From positions 45,241 to 109,240 of the forward strand of contig NZ_JAYMFI010000017.1 of the NCBI RefSeq assembly GCF_035830635.1: a stretch of DNA of 64,000 nt, given 5' to 3'. Numbering within the stretch: position 1 is the stretch's first letter; every line of letters begins with the position of its first letter. Below are positions 8,319 through 17,239 of the stretch, one piece after another. Under the pieces are notes generated by a model. That model did not search any database. It saw nothing but the letters and a program-made list of their open reading frames with translations, and had not been told where the DNA came from. The translations under genes were made by a program, and so were the position numbers. This stretch comes from Adlercreutzia shanghongiae (GTDB lineage Bacteria > Actinomycetota > Coriobacteriia > Coriobacteriales > Eggerthellaceae).

Positions 8319-8396
8319 TTCGGCCCCGCACCCCCTCCCTGCGGGGCCGAACTTCCCCATCCGCCAGAACGCGCGGGCCGCTCCTGCAGCCCGCGC
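8319..8396 (+). other. Two consecutive hairpins between the ferredoxin and chaperone genes
   Basis: The first hairpin (8319-8351) has an 11-base perfect stem, TTCGGCCCCGC / GCGGGGCCGAA, with an 11-base loop. The second (8371-8396) pairs GCGCGGGC with GCCCGCGC. Neither is followed by a T-tract. They lie in the 112-base gap before the chaperone gene and could lower chaperone expression relative to the structural subunits or protect the upstream message from decay. Confidence 0.55.
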
Positions 8397-8416
8397 CGTC
8401 CTTTCCAGGAGGAGTC

Positions 8417-9118
8417 ATGACCGCCATCAATTCCCGCGAGGACCTTTCGGTCTATCTGGCCGCGCGCAGCTACTTGTACCGCTTCTTCCAGAGCCTCTTC
8501 GGCGCGGAGCCCACACCAGAAGCGCTGGGCGCTTACAATGCCGAACTCACAGATGCCTGCCTTGAGGCCCTCTCGGTTGACGAGAATGTCCGAGGGCCGT
8601 TTCGCCGACGCCTCCAGACTGTGGCGCGCGACGCCCAGAATGTTGCCGCGGACCTGAGGAGCGCCTACACCGTCCTGTTCGTTGGCCCCGGCGAGCCGGC
8701 AGGGTCGCCCTGGGAATCCCTCCACCGGGGCGTAGAGCGACGCTTGTTCACAGATGTGACCCTCGCCGTTCGACGCGCTTTCAAGGCCCAGGGGCTCACA
8801 CCGCAGCTGGGACCGGGGGTGGCCGACGACGCCCTGGCGCTGGAGCTGGACTTCCTGGCCGCGCTTGCCCTGCGTGCCCAATCGGCTCTGAGCGGCGGGG
8901 AGGGCGGCGGAGGACTCGTTCCAGAGGACGCTCGCGCGCCGCTGGCCGCGAGCCGCCAGTTCCTCGCCGATCACCTTAACCAGTGGGTCGACGCCCTCCG
9001 CCAGTGCGTTGTCGACGCCGATTCCACCGGATTTTACGCGGATGCCACCGGCCTGCTCGTCGACTTCTGTGCCCTCGACGAGCAGGCCCTGGCCCGACTG
9101 ACGGACGAGGCCGCCTAG
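8417..9118 (+). CDS. TorD/DmsD-family redox enzyme maturation chaperone
   Basis: A 233-residue, mostly alpha-helical cytoplasmic protein. The YLAARSYLYRFFQSLFGAEP start and the central YTVLFVGPGEPAGSPWESLH segment match the TorD family pattern (Y-x-LF-x-GP...P-ES). Such chaperones bind the Tat signal of the molybdoenzyme and hold it for cofactor insertion. A good ribosome binding site (AGGAGG) precedes the ATG. The stop shares a CTAG with the convergent stop of glpK. Its partner is presumably the catalytic subunit encoded at 5031. Confidence 0.9.
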   Translation: MTAINSREDLSVYLAARSYLYRFFQSLFGAEPTPEALGAYNAELTDACLEALSVDENVRGPFRRRLQTVARDAQNVAADLRSAYTVLFVGPGEPAGSPWESLHRGVERRLFTDVTLAVRRAFKAQGLTPQLGPGVADDALALELDFLAALALRAQSALSGGEGGGGLVPEDARAPLAASRQFLADHLNQWVDALRQCVVDADSTGFYADATGLLVDFCALDEQALARLTDEAA

Positions 9119-10605
9119 CTGCGAATGCGGGCGACGGCCTGATGCCAGGCGGCGAGGCGGGAGGCGCGTGTCGCCTCGTCGAAGGTGGGCAGGAAGCGGT
9201 CCTCCCCCTCCCTAAGCGCGAGCAGCTCCTCGATGCTCTCCCAAAAGCCCGTGGCCAGACCGGCGAGGTAGGCAGCGCCGAGGGCGGTGGTCTCGGCGTT
9301 GTCCGGGCGGCGCAGGGGCACGCCGAGCATGTCGGACTGGAACTGCATGAGGAAGTCGTTGGCCGAGGCTCCCCCGTCGACGTTCAGCACGCTGGGCGGC
9401 ATGCCGGCGTCCTCGGCCATGGCCTGGGCCAAGTCGCACACCTGGTAGGCAAGGGCCTCCAAGGCGGCGCGCACGATATGGGCGCGGCCCGTGCCACGCG
9501 TAAGGCCCAGAATGGCGCCGCGGGCCTCGGCGTCCCACCAGGGCGCGCCCAGGCCGGTGAAGGCGGGCACGACGAAAACGCCGTCAGCGGAGGGCACGCT
9601 GCGGGCGATGGCGTCGGTGTCGGAGGCGCGCTCGATGATGCCGAGCTCGTCGCGCAGCCACTGGATGAGGGCGCCGGCCACAAAGACACTGCCCTCGAGG
9701 GCGTATTCGGTGCCAACGGTGCCCGGCGCCGAGGCGGCCACCGTGGCCACAAGCCCGTTACGGCTCGCGCAAACCTCGTGGCCGGTGTGCATGAGCAGAA
9801 AGCAGCCAGTGCCGTAGGTGTTCTTCGCCTGGCCCGCATGGAAGCAGCACTGGCCGAAGAGCGCCGCCTGCTGGTCGCCCGCCACGCCGCGGATGGGCAC
9901 GCCCTGCACGATGCCCGGGTTCGCCGTGGTGCCGAAGTCGCCAGCCGAGGGGCGCACCTCGGGGAGGATGGCCTCGGGAATGCCGAAGAGCTTGAGCAGG
10001 AAGGGATCCCAGCGGCCCTCGTGAATGTTGTAGAGCATGGTGCGGCTCGCGTTGGTCACATCGGTGGCGTGCACGGCCCCGTAGGTGAGCTTCCAGATAA
10101 GCCAGCTGTCCACCGTGCCGAAGGCGAGCTCGCCGGCCTCGGCGCGCTCGCGGGCACCGGGCACCTCGCCTAAGATCCAGGCGAGCTTGCTGGCGGAGAA
10201 GTACGCATCGGGAATGAGCCCCGTGCGCGCGGTAATCTCGGCGGATGTGGCCGCATCACTGGCGATGGCCTCCACCATGGGGGCGGTGCGGCGGCACTGC
10301 CAGACGATGGCGTTCATAATCGGCTCGCCGGTGGCGCGGTCCCACACGATGGTGGTTTCGCGCTGGTTGGTGATGCCGATGGAGTCGATTTCGGCGGTAT
10401 CCACGTTCGACGACAAGATGAGCTCGGTAAGAGCCCCTAGCTGCGAAGAGAGGATGTCCTGGGGGTCATGCTCGACCCAGCCGGGCTGCGGGTAGATTTG
10501 CGGAAAGGGACGCTGCACGGAAGCGACGAGGTGGCCGGCATGATCGATGAGCATGGCACGGGAGGACGTGGTGCCTTGGTCAAGGGCGATGATGTACTTC
10601 TTCAT
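9115..10605 (-). CDS. glpK: Glycerol kinase
   Basis: A 496-residue FGGY-family kinase that phosphorylates glycerol to sn-glycerol-3-phosphate. The N-terminal ALDQGTTSSRA phosphate-binding motif, the GITNQRETT segment, and GTGCFLLMHTG and DGGASANDFLMQ nucleotide-binding motifs are all present, at the family's normal length. The ATG at 10605 has AGAGGAG upstream; an in-frame extension to 10701 enters an inverted-repeat element. No glycerol facilitator or glycerol-3-phosphate dehydrogenase is adjacent. The upstream hydrolase is of the monoacylglycerol lipase type, so glycerol released from lipids is a plausible substrate source. Confidence 0.97.
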   Translation of the reverse strand: MKKYIIALDQGTTSSRAMLIDHAGHLVASVQRPFPQIYPQPGWVEHDPQDILSSQLGALTELILSSNVDTAEIDSIGITNQRETTIVWDRATGEPIMNAIVWQCRRTAPMVEAIASDAATSAEITARTGLIPDAYFSASKLAWILGEVPGARERAEAGELAFGTVDSWLIWKLTYGAVHATDVTNASRTMLYNIHEGRWDPFLLKLFGIPEAILPEVRPSAGDFGTTANPGIVQGVPIRGVAGDQQAALFGQCCFHAGQAKNTYGTGCFLLMHTGHEVCASRNGLVATVAASAPGTVGTEYALEGSVFVAGALIQWLRDELGIIERASDTDAIARSVPSADGVFVVPAFTGLGAPWWDAEARGAILGLTRGTGRAHIVRAALEALAYQVCDLAQAMAEDAGMPPSVLNVDGGASANDFLMQFQSDMLGVPLRRPDNAETTALGAAYLAGLATGFWESIEELLALREGEDRFLPTFDEATRASRLAAWHQAVARIRS

Positions 10606-10630
10606 GGGACTCCTCTTGTTGCTGCTTGCG

Positions 10631-10763
10631 GCGCACCGCCGGTCGGGCCACGGGGTAATGCTCAGTCGCTCAAACAGTCCTCGCTCGGCAGAACAGGACA
10701 TTCAGTCCTGTTCTGTTCGCTGCGGAACTCGCTTGGTGAGCACTACCCCGCGTCCCTCTGCGC
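10631..10763. repeat. Family B intergenic inverted-repeat element, copy B2
   Basis: Complementary arms include 10651-10664 with 10737-10750 (13 of 14 positions) and a short outer pair, GCGCA/TGCGC. The interior CTCGCTCGGCAGAACAGG ... CTGTTCTGTTCGCTGCGGAACTC matches the B cores at 1.93 and, inverted, 32.22 kb, and has an internal palindrome. It fills the gap between the hydrolase stop and the glpK start. The left 35 bases also recur inverted at 32.33-32.36 kb. Confidence 0.75.
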
Positions 10764-10769
10764 TCTACC

Positions 10770-11786
10770 TCAATTGTACAGATTGATCCAGCTCAGGATG
10801 TACTCGTACACCTCTTCCTTGCCGAGCTCGTTTAAGATCTCGTGGCGCATGCCCGGAAAGAGACGCAGGGTGACATTCTCGGCGCCGGCGCGCTCCATGG
10901 ACTCGGCGGCTTTCGCCACGCCGCGGCCGCAATCCCCCACCGGGTCGGCGTCGCCGGCCACGAAGAGCAGCGGCAGGTCGTGGGGCGTGGCGCGGTAGGC
11001 CGCCGGGCTGTTGGCGCGGGCCGCCAGCGCGGTCAGGGTGGCGTAGGCGCCGGCCGAGAACATGAAGCCCGCGCGCTCGTCGGCCATGAAGGCATCGGCC
11101 ACCGCAGGATCGCGCGAGAGCCAGTCGAAGGGCGTGCGGGCGTCCTTCACCGCGCGGCTGTAGGCGCCGTCGGCCAGGCTGTGCAAAAGCTTGCTCTTGT
11201 AATCGGCGCCGCGCACCTTCGCGATAGCGCGGGCCAGCACATTGCCCGCCGCGGCCACCACCTCGGGCTGGTTCGCCGTGCCGCAGATGACCGCGCCGGC
11301 AAGGCCCTCGCCGAAACGGGGCAGGTAGTTGCGCAGCACAAGCGAGCCCATGGAGTGTCCGAACACGAAGTAGGGCGTGCCGGCAACCACCTGGGCCGTC
11401 ACGAGGGTGCGCAGCATGTTCGCGTCTTCGATCATGGCATCGGCGCCGGTTTCCGCATCCACCATGCCGAGGTTGTCGGCCGCGGCGGTCCAGCCGTGGC
11501 CGATATGGTCGTGGCCGGCCACCAGGTAGCCCTCGCCGGCCAAAAAGCGGGCGAAGTCGTCGTAGCGATCGATGTGCTCGGCCATGCCGTGAATGAGCTG
11601 TACAACACCGCGCGGCTTGAAGCAGCCGAGCGTGGCGCCGTCGGCACCCGCATGCGCGCGCTTGAGAGCAGCGGGAATCCACAGCACGGCACGGACCGCG
11701 CTTTTCCCGTCGGCGGATTCGAAGGTGAAATCGGTGCGGCCCACCGTGCCGTCCTTCGGCGCGACGGTCTCTCTCGGCTGGCTCAT
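10770..11786 (-). CDS. Alpha/beta hydrolase, monoacylglycerol-lipase type
   Basis: A 338-residue serine hydrolase. The nucleophile elbow is GHSMGS, the oxyanion region is QLIHGMAEHIDRYDDFA, the catalytic Asp is probably in VAGDADPVG and the His in PGMRHEIL, the usual order for the lysophospholipase/monoacylglycerol lipase group (Hydrolase_4). The ATG at 11786 overlaps the stop of the tsaC gene by four bases (ATGA) and has AAAGGAG upstream, so the two are translationally coupled. No signal peptide, so it acts in the cytoplasm. Downstream glpK could use glycerol it liberates, an inference from order. Confidence 0.88.
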   Translation of the reverse strand: MSQPRETVAPKDGTVGRTDFTFESADGKSAVRAVLWIPAALKRAHAGADGATLGCFKPRGVVQLIHGMAEHIDRYDDFARFLAGEGYLVAGHDHIGHGWTAAADNLGMVDAETGADAMIEDANMLRTLVTAQVVAGTPYFVFGHSMGSLVLRNYLPRFGEGLAGAVICGTANQPEVVAAAGNVLARAIAKVRGADYKSKLLHSLADGAYSRAVKDARTPFDWLSRDPAVADAFMADERAGFMFSAGAYATLTALAARANSPAAYRATPHDLPLLFVAGDADPVGDCGRGVAKAAESMERAGAENVTLRLFPGMRHEILNELGKEEVYEYILSWINLYN

Positions 11787-12421
11787 GACAGCGCTCCTTT
11801 CAGCACATCCCAGGACAAGGCCCCCTCGCGCAGCATGCGCGGGTGTTCTTCCGTGCAGTCTAGCACCGTGGAGGGCAGCACAGGTCCATTCGTTGGCGAA
11901 ACGTGGGACGCCGTCAAGGCGCTCTCGGCATCCGACGGCAGATAGAGGCCGGCCGTAGCCGCCACCAGCGCCGGGTCCAAAGCGGAAGCATCGCCAGTGG
12001 CAGGCGCGCCGGAGAAGTTGGCCGAGGTGACGGCCAAGGGGCATCCCGCGGCGCGGATCAACGCCAGGGCGACGGCGCTGTCGGGCATGCGCAGACCGAT
12101 GGTTCCCGCTGCCGATTGGAAGGCCCGGGGCACCGTGTCGGCAGCGCGCACCACCAAGGTGAGCGCCCCCGGCCAGAAAGCGCGAGCCAACTGGCGCGCA
12201 TAGGTGGGTACTGCCGCGCCGTACACGTCCAAGCTGGCCGACCCGTCCACGAGCCATGCCACCGGCTTGCCACCGTCGCGGTGCTTCAACCGGTACAGCC
12301 CGTCGGGCACCCGCGCGGCTGCCACCGACACGCCCACGCCGAACACGGTGTCGGTGGGCAGCACCACCGCCTCGCCCGCGGCCAGGGCCGCGCAGGCCTC
12401 ATCGAGCGTCAGCATCTTCAT
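11783..12421 (-). CDS. tsaC: L-threonylcarbamoyladenylate synthase (Sua5/YrdC/TsaC)
   Basis: A 212-residue YrdC-domain protein that makes threonylcarbamoyl-AMP for t6A modification of tRNAs reading ANN codons. The VLPTDTVFGVGVSV start, KHRDGGKPVAWLV, FWPGALTLVV, GLRMPDS and PLAVTSANFSG motifs are all present. It lacks the C-terminal Sua5 domain, so it is the short type. The first ATG lies within the end of the upstream oxidoreductase gene, a 23-base overlap; a second ATG two codons in is possible. The stop overlaps the start of the hydrolase gene. Confidence 0.93.
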   Translation of the reverse strand: MKMLTLDEACAALAAGEAVVLPTDTVFGVGVSVAAARVPDGLYRLKHRDGGKPVAWLVDGSASLDVYGAAVPTYARQLARAFWPGALTLVVRAADTVPRAFQSAAGTIGLRMPDSAVALALIRAAGCPLAVTSANFSGAPATGDASALDPALVAATAGLYLPSDAESALTASHVSPTNGPVLPSTVLDCTEEHPRMLREGALSWDVLKGALS

Positions 12422-14132
12422 CGGATACCCCCTCGGCTACTCGATCGGCCACGATGGCCTCGGCCACGCGCAGGCCGTCCACAGCGGCGCTGGTGATGCC
12501 GCCGGCATAGCCCGCGCCCTCGCCGCAAGGGTACAAGCCGGCGATGTTCGATTGGAAGCGATTGTCGCGCACGATGCGCACGGGACTGGAGCTGCGGGCC
12601 TCCACGGCGGTCATAACCGCGCCCGGATACGCGAAACCGCGCAGCTTGCGGTCGAGCATCGGCAGCGCCTCGGCCATGGCCTCGGTCACGAAAGCGGGCA
12701 GGCAGTCGCGCAGATCGCACCACGCCACGCCGCGCGGATAGGTGGGGTCCACGGCCGCAGGTGCCGATCCGACAGCCGCGGCAGCGACGCAACCGGCACT
12801 CGCACCGGCGTCCCCCGCCAGGAAGTCGCCCACGGTTTGGGCCGGAGCCGTGAACGCCGCGCGCGGGGGGCACGCCCCCGCTTCTTCTCTGCCGCCGACG
12901 GCAGCGGGCAGGCCGCATCCCAACCGATAAGCGGCCCGTTCCAGCTGCCGCTGAAAGACCACCCCTTCCAGAGGATCGTCACCGGGCAGGTCGTCGGGGC
13001 GCACCTCCACCAGCAGCGCTGCGTTCGCGTTCGCGCCGGCGCGGGCATGGCGGCTCATGCCGTTCACGCACAGATGGCCCTCCTCGCTGGCGGCGGCCAC
13101 CACCTCCCCGCCGGGGCACATGCAAAACGTATACACACCGCGGTCGTCGGCGGTCTTCACCGCCAGCTTGTAATCGGCGGCCCCGAGCGCCGGATGATTC
13201 GCCGAGGGGCCGCACTGAGCCTCGTTGATGAGCGCCTGGGGGTGCTCGATGCGCACGCCGACGGCAAAAGGCTTGCGCTCGAGCGCCGCCCCCGCCTCGC
13301 GCACCATCGCGAAGGTATCGCGTGCCGAGTGCCCGCAGGCCAGTACCGCGCAGTCGGCGCCGACCGTCTCTTCGGCGCCCGTCCGCTCGTCGACGAGCCG
13401 CGCGCCCGCCACGCGCCCCTCCTCGACCTCCAACCCGGCGAGCCGTGTGAGGAACCGCACCTCTCCCCCGGCCGCCTCAATGGCGCAGCGCAAGTTGCGC
13501 ACGACGCCCACCAGCAGATCGGTGCCGATATGGGGCTTGGCATCCACGAGAATATCCTCGGGAGCCCCCGCCTCGACGAACGTCTCGAGCACGTGGCGAA
13601 TATGGGGGCTTTTGATACCCGTGTTCAGCTTGCCGTCGGAAAAGGTGCCCGCCCCGCCCTCGCCGAACTGGATGTTCGTGCGCGTATCGAGCGGAGCTCC
13701 GTCGTTGAAGGCCTCGACGATTTCCACACGTTCGTCCACTGCGGCGCCGCGCTCTACCACGAGGGGACGCAGCCCCGCACGGGCCAAATACAGCGCGCAG
13801 AAAAGGCCCGCGGGACCGGTGCCCACCACAAGGGGGCGCGGGCCGTCCAGCTCAACGCAGGGCACCTCCAAAGACTCGGCGGCCTCATAGACCTTGACGG
13901 AAACGCCCTTCGCGGGACGCGCCTCAACACCTTCCGCCAAGGCGACGGCAACCGTCACCACGCCGTGCACCTTCGACTTCTTCCGCGCATCGATGGAGCG
14001 CTTGAGCAGCTTGAGCGTCATCAGAGAGCCCGGCTTCACGCCCAGGCCCCGGGCCACCTCTTTTTTGAGCAACGCCGCGTTCTTCGGCAAGAGGGCGTCG
14101 AGGGAGACCGGCAGATTCGATACTTGGATCAT
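12399..14132 (-). CDS. Uncharacterised FAD-dependent dehydrogenase (COG2509 type)
   Basis: A 578-residue flavoprotein. After a helical N-terminal region (about 1-95) with a basic RSIDARKKSK stretch comes the FAD Rossmann motif PLVVGTGPAGLFCALYLARAG and later the ACGHSARD and PCGEGAGYAGGITSAAVDG motifs, the last binding the FAD diphosphate. This arrangement is that of COG2509 proteins, predicted dehydrogenases with no settled substrate. The ATG at 14132 overlaps the stop of the upstream flavoprotein (ATGA) and has GGAGGTG at proper distance. It heads into tsaC with overlap, so all four genes from 15376 to 10770 look like one operon. Confidence 0.88.
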   Translation of the reverse strand: MIQVSNLPVSLDALLPKNAALLKKEVARGLGVKPGSLMTLKLLKRSIDARKKSKVHGVVTVAVALAEGVEARPAKGVSVKVYEAAESLEVPCVELDGPRPLVVGTGPAGLFCALYLARAGLRPLVVERGAAVDERVEIVEAFNDGAPLDTRTNIQFGEGGAGTFSDGKLNTGIKSPHIRHVLETFVEAGAPEDILVDAKPHIGTDLLVGVVRNLRCAIEAAGGEVRFLTRLAGLEVEEGRVAGARLVDERTGAEETVGADCAVLACGHSARDTFAMVREAGAALERKPFAVGVRIEHPQALINEAQCGPSANHPALGAADYKLAVKTADDRGVYTFCMCPGGEVVAAASEEGHLCVNGMSRHARAGANANAALLVEVRPDDLPGDDPLEGVVFQRQLERAAYRLGCGLPAAVGGREEAGACPPRAAFTAPAQTVGDFLAGDAGASAGCVAAAAVGSAPAAVDPTYPRGVAWCDLRDCLPAFVTEAMAEALPMLDRKLRGFAYPGAVMTAVEARSSSPVRIVRDNRFQSNIAGLYPCGEGAGYAGGITSAAVDGLRVAEAIVADRVAEGVSDEDADAR

Positions 14133-15376
14133 TGGCACCACACCTCCATCGCGCTCCATCCGGCCAGCAGGCCCGAAGCCCAGGCCCAGTGCAGGTTGTA
14201 GCCGCCGCAGGGCGCATCCACGTCAAGTGCCTCGCCGACGACGTAGAGCCCCGGCACGCACCGCAGCTCGCAGGAGCGCGCGTCTACCGCGCCCACATCG
14301 ATGCCGCCGCGGCGCACTTGGCACTGCCTCGCATCGCCCAAGCCCGTCACCTTCATGCGCAGACCCTTCAGCACAGGCGCCATGCGGGGCGCATCCCCCT
14401 TGGCGACAAGGCGATTCTCCTCAAGGCCGGCGGCGTGAAGCAGCACGTCAGCCACGGGCGCGAGCACCATACCGCGCAGCATGTCGCCCCAGCGCACGTC
14501 GCGACCGAGACGGGAGCGCAGCATTTTGCGGCGGCGATTGAGGAACGCCTCAGCGTCGTTGGCGCTCACGTCCGGTACGAAATCGACCGCCAGCTCATCG
14601 CCAGGATGAGCGAGGCGGCTCAGATTGAAGGCGGCGATGCCCGAGACGCCGTACTTGCGGAACATGACCTCGCCTCTCTCGCGGCTGACCAGGCAATCGC
14701 GCCGCCACAGCTCCAACGCGCCACGCACGCGGATGTTGTCGAGCCGGCGACCGATGGAGCCTTCCGTTGCCAAGGGACCCAGGGTCGGCTCGGTCGCCCT
14801 GAAGCGGACGCCCACGGGCAGAAGGCTAGAGACAATGGAGCCGCCGACCGCCACGATGACCGCGTCGGCGCGCTCGAAGCGCCCATCGGCAAGGCGCAGC
14901 GTGAAGCGACCGCCCTCCCCGCGCGGCGGCTCCACGGCGGCCACCTCGCAGCCTACGTGCTCTTCCACACCGGCAGCGGCGCAGGCCGCGCGCAGGCAGT
15001 CGAGCACGGACGTGGCCTTGTTGGCCAGCGGGTACAGGCGCCCCTCGCCCTCTTCGCGCCACACCAGACCGCAATCGGCGAAAAACCCGAGGACGCCGTT
15101 GGGATAGGCCGTCGACGGCTCCGCCTGAGACGCAACGTGGCGCCGGCTTGCGCTTTCGAGGCGCGCCAGCACCTCGCCGACGAAAGCGGGGTTGCGGTAA
15201 TCGTCGGCTGAAACGACGCTGTTGGAGAAATTGCATCGCCCGTTGCCGGTCGCAAGGATAGAACGCCCCACGCGATCGGACGCCTCGTAAAGAGCGACCG
15301 GGGCACCGAAGCTCGCCGCGGCCGCCGCGGCCGAGAGGCCCGAAGCCCCGCCACCTATGATTGCGATTCTTTTCAT
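14129..15376 (-). CDS. NAD(P)/FAD-dependent oxidoreductase, HI0933/YhiN family
   Basis: A 415-residue flavoprotein beginning with IAIIGGGASGLSAAAAAA, the FAD-binding dinucleotide fold, followed by GNGRCNFSN, a hallmark of the HI0933/YhiN (aminoacetone oxidase-like) family, and ending with GLYVVGEALDVDAPCGGYN. The physiological substrate is not established in this family. The start at 15376 has only a weak ribosome binding site, so initiation may be poor or near-leaderless. It is first of four overlapping minus-strand genes. Confidence 0.9.
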   Translation of the reverse strand: MKRIAIIGGGASGLSAAAAAASFGAPVALYEASDRVGRSILATGNGRCNFSNSVVSADDYRNPAFVGEVLARLESASRRHVASQAEPSTAYPNGVLGFFADCGLVWREEGEGRLYPLANKATSVLDCLRAACAAAGVEEHVGCEVAAVEPPRGEGGRFTLRLADGRFERADAVIVAVGGSIVSSLLPVGVRFRATEPTLGPLATEGSIGRRLDNIRVRGALELWRRDCLVSRERGEVMFRKYGVSGIAAFNLSRLAHPGDELAVDFVPDVSANDAEAFLNRRRKMLRSRLGRDVRWGDMLRGMVLAPVADVLLHAAGLEENRLVAKGDAPRMAPVLKGLRMKVTGLGDARQCQVRRGGIDVGAVDARSCELRCVPGLYVVGEALDVDAPCGGYNLHWAWASGLLAGWSAMEVWCQ

Positions 15377-15460
15377 ACGCTCAGTATAAAAGATAAGCGG
15401 CCCTCCGAAGAAGGCCGCTTGACAGCTCCCGATAATGCGCAAGTTCCGGCAGCGAGGCGC

Positions 15461-16891
15461 CTACTTGCTTTCCAGCTGCGGGATAGGGGTCTCGTCGCGC
15501 TCGTCCAGATGACCCTCATACACATAGTGCTTGGTCTCGCGGGCGATGAGACCCGACAGCAGCAACACCATGATGATGTTGGGGATGGCCATAAGAGCGT
15601 TGGTGATGTCGGACACCGTCCACACCACATCGCCCACGCCGATAGCGCCGAGGAAGGCCACCACCACGTAGAGCACCTGGTAAGGACGGATGGCGCGCTT
15701 GCCGAACAGATAGGTGACGCAGCGGTTGCCGTAGTAGGACCAGCCGAGGATGGTGGAGTAGGCGAACAGAATCATGCCGAAGATCAGGATGGGCGTGCCG
15801 ATGTAGGGAATGCTCGCGAAGGCCGCGCTGGACAGCTGGGCGCCGGCGCTGATGTTGCCGGCCATGATCTCGGATTGCAGGTCGGCGTTGCCGAGCATGG
15901 TGGACACGAGCACAAGACCCGTGAGCAGGCAGATGATGACGGTATCCCAGAAAGTGCCGGTCATGGAGACGAGGGCCTGGCGGGCCGGGTTGCGGGTAGC
16001 GGCAGCCGATGCCACGATGGGCGCAGAGCCGAGGCCGGACTCGTTGGAGAACAGGCCGCGGGCGCAGCCGAACTGCAGGGCCAGCATGAGGCCGCTTCCC
16101 AGAGCGCCGCCGAAGGCCGCCTTGGCGGTGAAGGCGCTCTCCACGATCAGGCAGAACGCGGGCCAAACGAGCTCCCAGTTCATGCCGAGGATGACGACGC
16201 AGCCCCAGATGTAGGCAATGGCCATGAAGGGCACGAGCTTCTCGCACACATTCGAAATAACCCTCACGCCGCCGAAGATGACGATGGACACCATGATGAC
16301 GATGGCCAGGCCAATGCCCCAGGCGGGCACGCCGGGCAAGTTCGTGGAGATGACCTCAGTCATGGCCGAGGACTGCACGGCCGAGCCGATGCCGAACGAC
16401 GCGATAGCCGCGAACAGAGCGAAAGCGCCGGCGCCAAGGAGCGCCCACCAGGGCGTGTTGCCGTCCTTGTCGTTGAAGCCGCGCTTCCACGCGTACATGG
16501 CGCCGCCGAGCATGTTGCCCGAGTGGTCCTTCACGCGGTACTTCACCGCGGCGAAGGTCTCGGAGTACTTGGTAGCGATGCCGAACACGCCGGTGATCCA
16601 CATCCAGAACACCGCGCCCGGGCCGCCGGCGATGATGGCCGTGCCCACACCGACGATGTTGCCGGTACCGATGGTGGCCGAAAGCGCCGTGCACAAAGCG
16701 CCGAACTGGCTGATGTCGCCGGGAGCGTCGGGGTCCTTGGTGACGGACAGCTTGATGGCCGTCGGCAGCTTGCGCTGGATGAAGCCCGTGCGGAAGGTCA
16801 GGTAGATATGCGATCCCAGAAGCAGCACGAGCATCGGCGGGCCCCAGACGAAGCCGTCGATGCTGTTGATGATGTCGACGATCATATCCAT
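15461..16891 (-). CDS. Sodium:alanine symporter family protein (AGCS), copy 1
   Basis: A 476-residue polytopic membrane protein of the alanine/glycine:cation symporter family, about 10-11 helices. Family hallmarks include WGPPMLVLLLGSHIYLTFRTG near the N-terminus, ATIGTGNIVGVGTAI, GPGAVFWMW, and CARGLFSNESGLGSAPI. It imports small neutral amino acids with sodium. AGAGGAG precedes the ATG at 16891. A second paralogue of the same length lies immediately upstream, pointing to a tandem duplication with possible change of substrate. Confidence 0.96.
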   Translation of the reverse strand: MDMIVDIINSIDGFVWGPPMLVLLLGSHIYLTFRTGFIQRKLPTAIKLSVTKDPDAPGDISQFGALCTALSATIGTGNIVGVGTAIIAGGPGAVFWMWITGVFGIATKYSETFAAVKYRVKDHSGNMLGGAMYAWKRGFNDKDGNTPWWALLGAGAFALFAAIASFGIGSAVQSSAMTEVISTNLPGVPAWGIGLAIVIMVSIVIFGGVRVISNVCEKLVPFMAIAYIWGCVVILGMNWELVWPAFCLIVESAFTAKAAFGGALGSGLMLALQFGCARGLFSNESGLGSAPIVASAAATRNPARQALVSMTGTFWDTVIICLLTGLVLVSTMLGNADLQSEIMAGNISAGAQLSSAAFASIPYIGTPILIFGMILFAYSTILGWSYYGNRCVTYLFGKRAIRPYQVLYVVVAFLGAIGVGDVVWTVSDITNALMAIPNIIMVLLLSGLIARETKHYVYEGHLDERDETPIPQLESK

Positions 16892-17239
16892 GTAGCGGTT
16901 CTCCTCTCGGTAGGCGCAAAGCGGAGCACTTTAACGCACTAAAGTAGCCGCATTATAGGCAGAGAAGATGACCGTTTTTGTTAACAATGGAAGAATTACC
17001 AGCGAACGGCGTGCCGCAACTCGCCCCATCGAAAGCTCGTTTTCGTTTTCTGGCCCCAAAATACTTCGAGTGAACTAACGGCAGCCGAATCAAGATCAAA
17101 AACGAGTCGCAGACAACCTAAGAGGCCTCGCAGAGCCTTCAAACGGGCCGATTTCTGCCCCAAGAGTCCTCGCTATGGTTTCGAAGAAATGCATTCGGGG
17201 CATTTTCGGGCCACTAAACCCGCGCGAGCCTACAGTCGC
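16892..17239. other. 348-base gap between the two symporter genes
   Basis: No convincing ORF, RNA gene or long inverted repeat is visible. The stretch is noticeably more AT-rich than its flanks near 16.96-17.11 kb and probably contains the terminator of the upstream symporter gene and the promoter of the downstream one, but I cannot point to specific elements. Confidence 0.4.

Noticed and set aside
9115..9118. A special regulatory CTAG at convergent stops, also seen at 44910-44913
   Set aside because: It is simply the palindrome formed when two TAG stops overlap; not evidence of regulation.
12204..14201. A 665-codon plus-strand open frame
   Set aside because: Antisense shadow of the FAD-dependent dehydrogenase gene, rich in His/Arg/Gly with no domain features.
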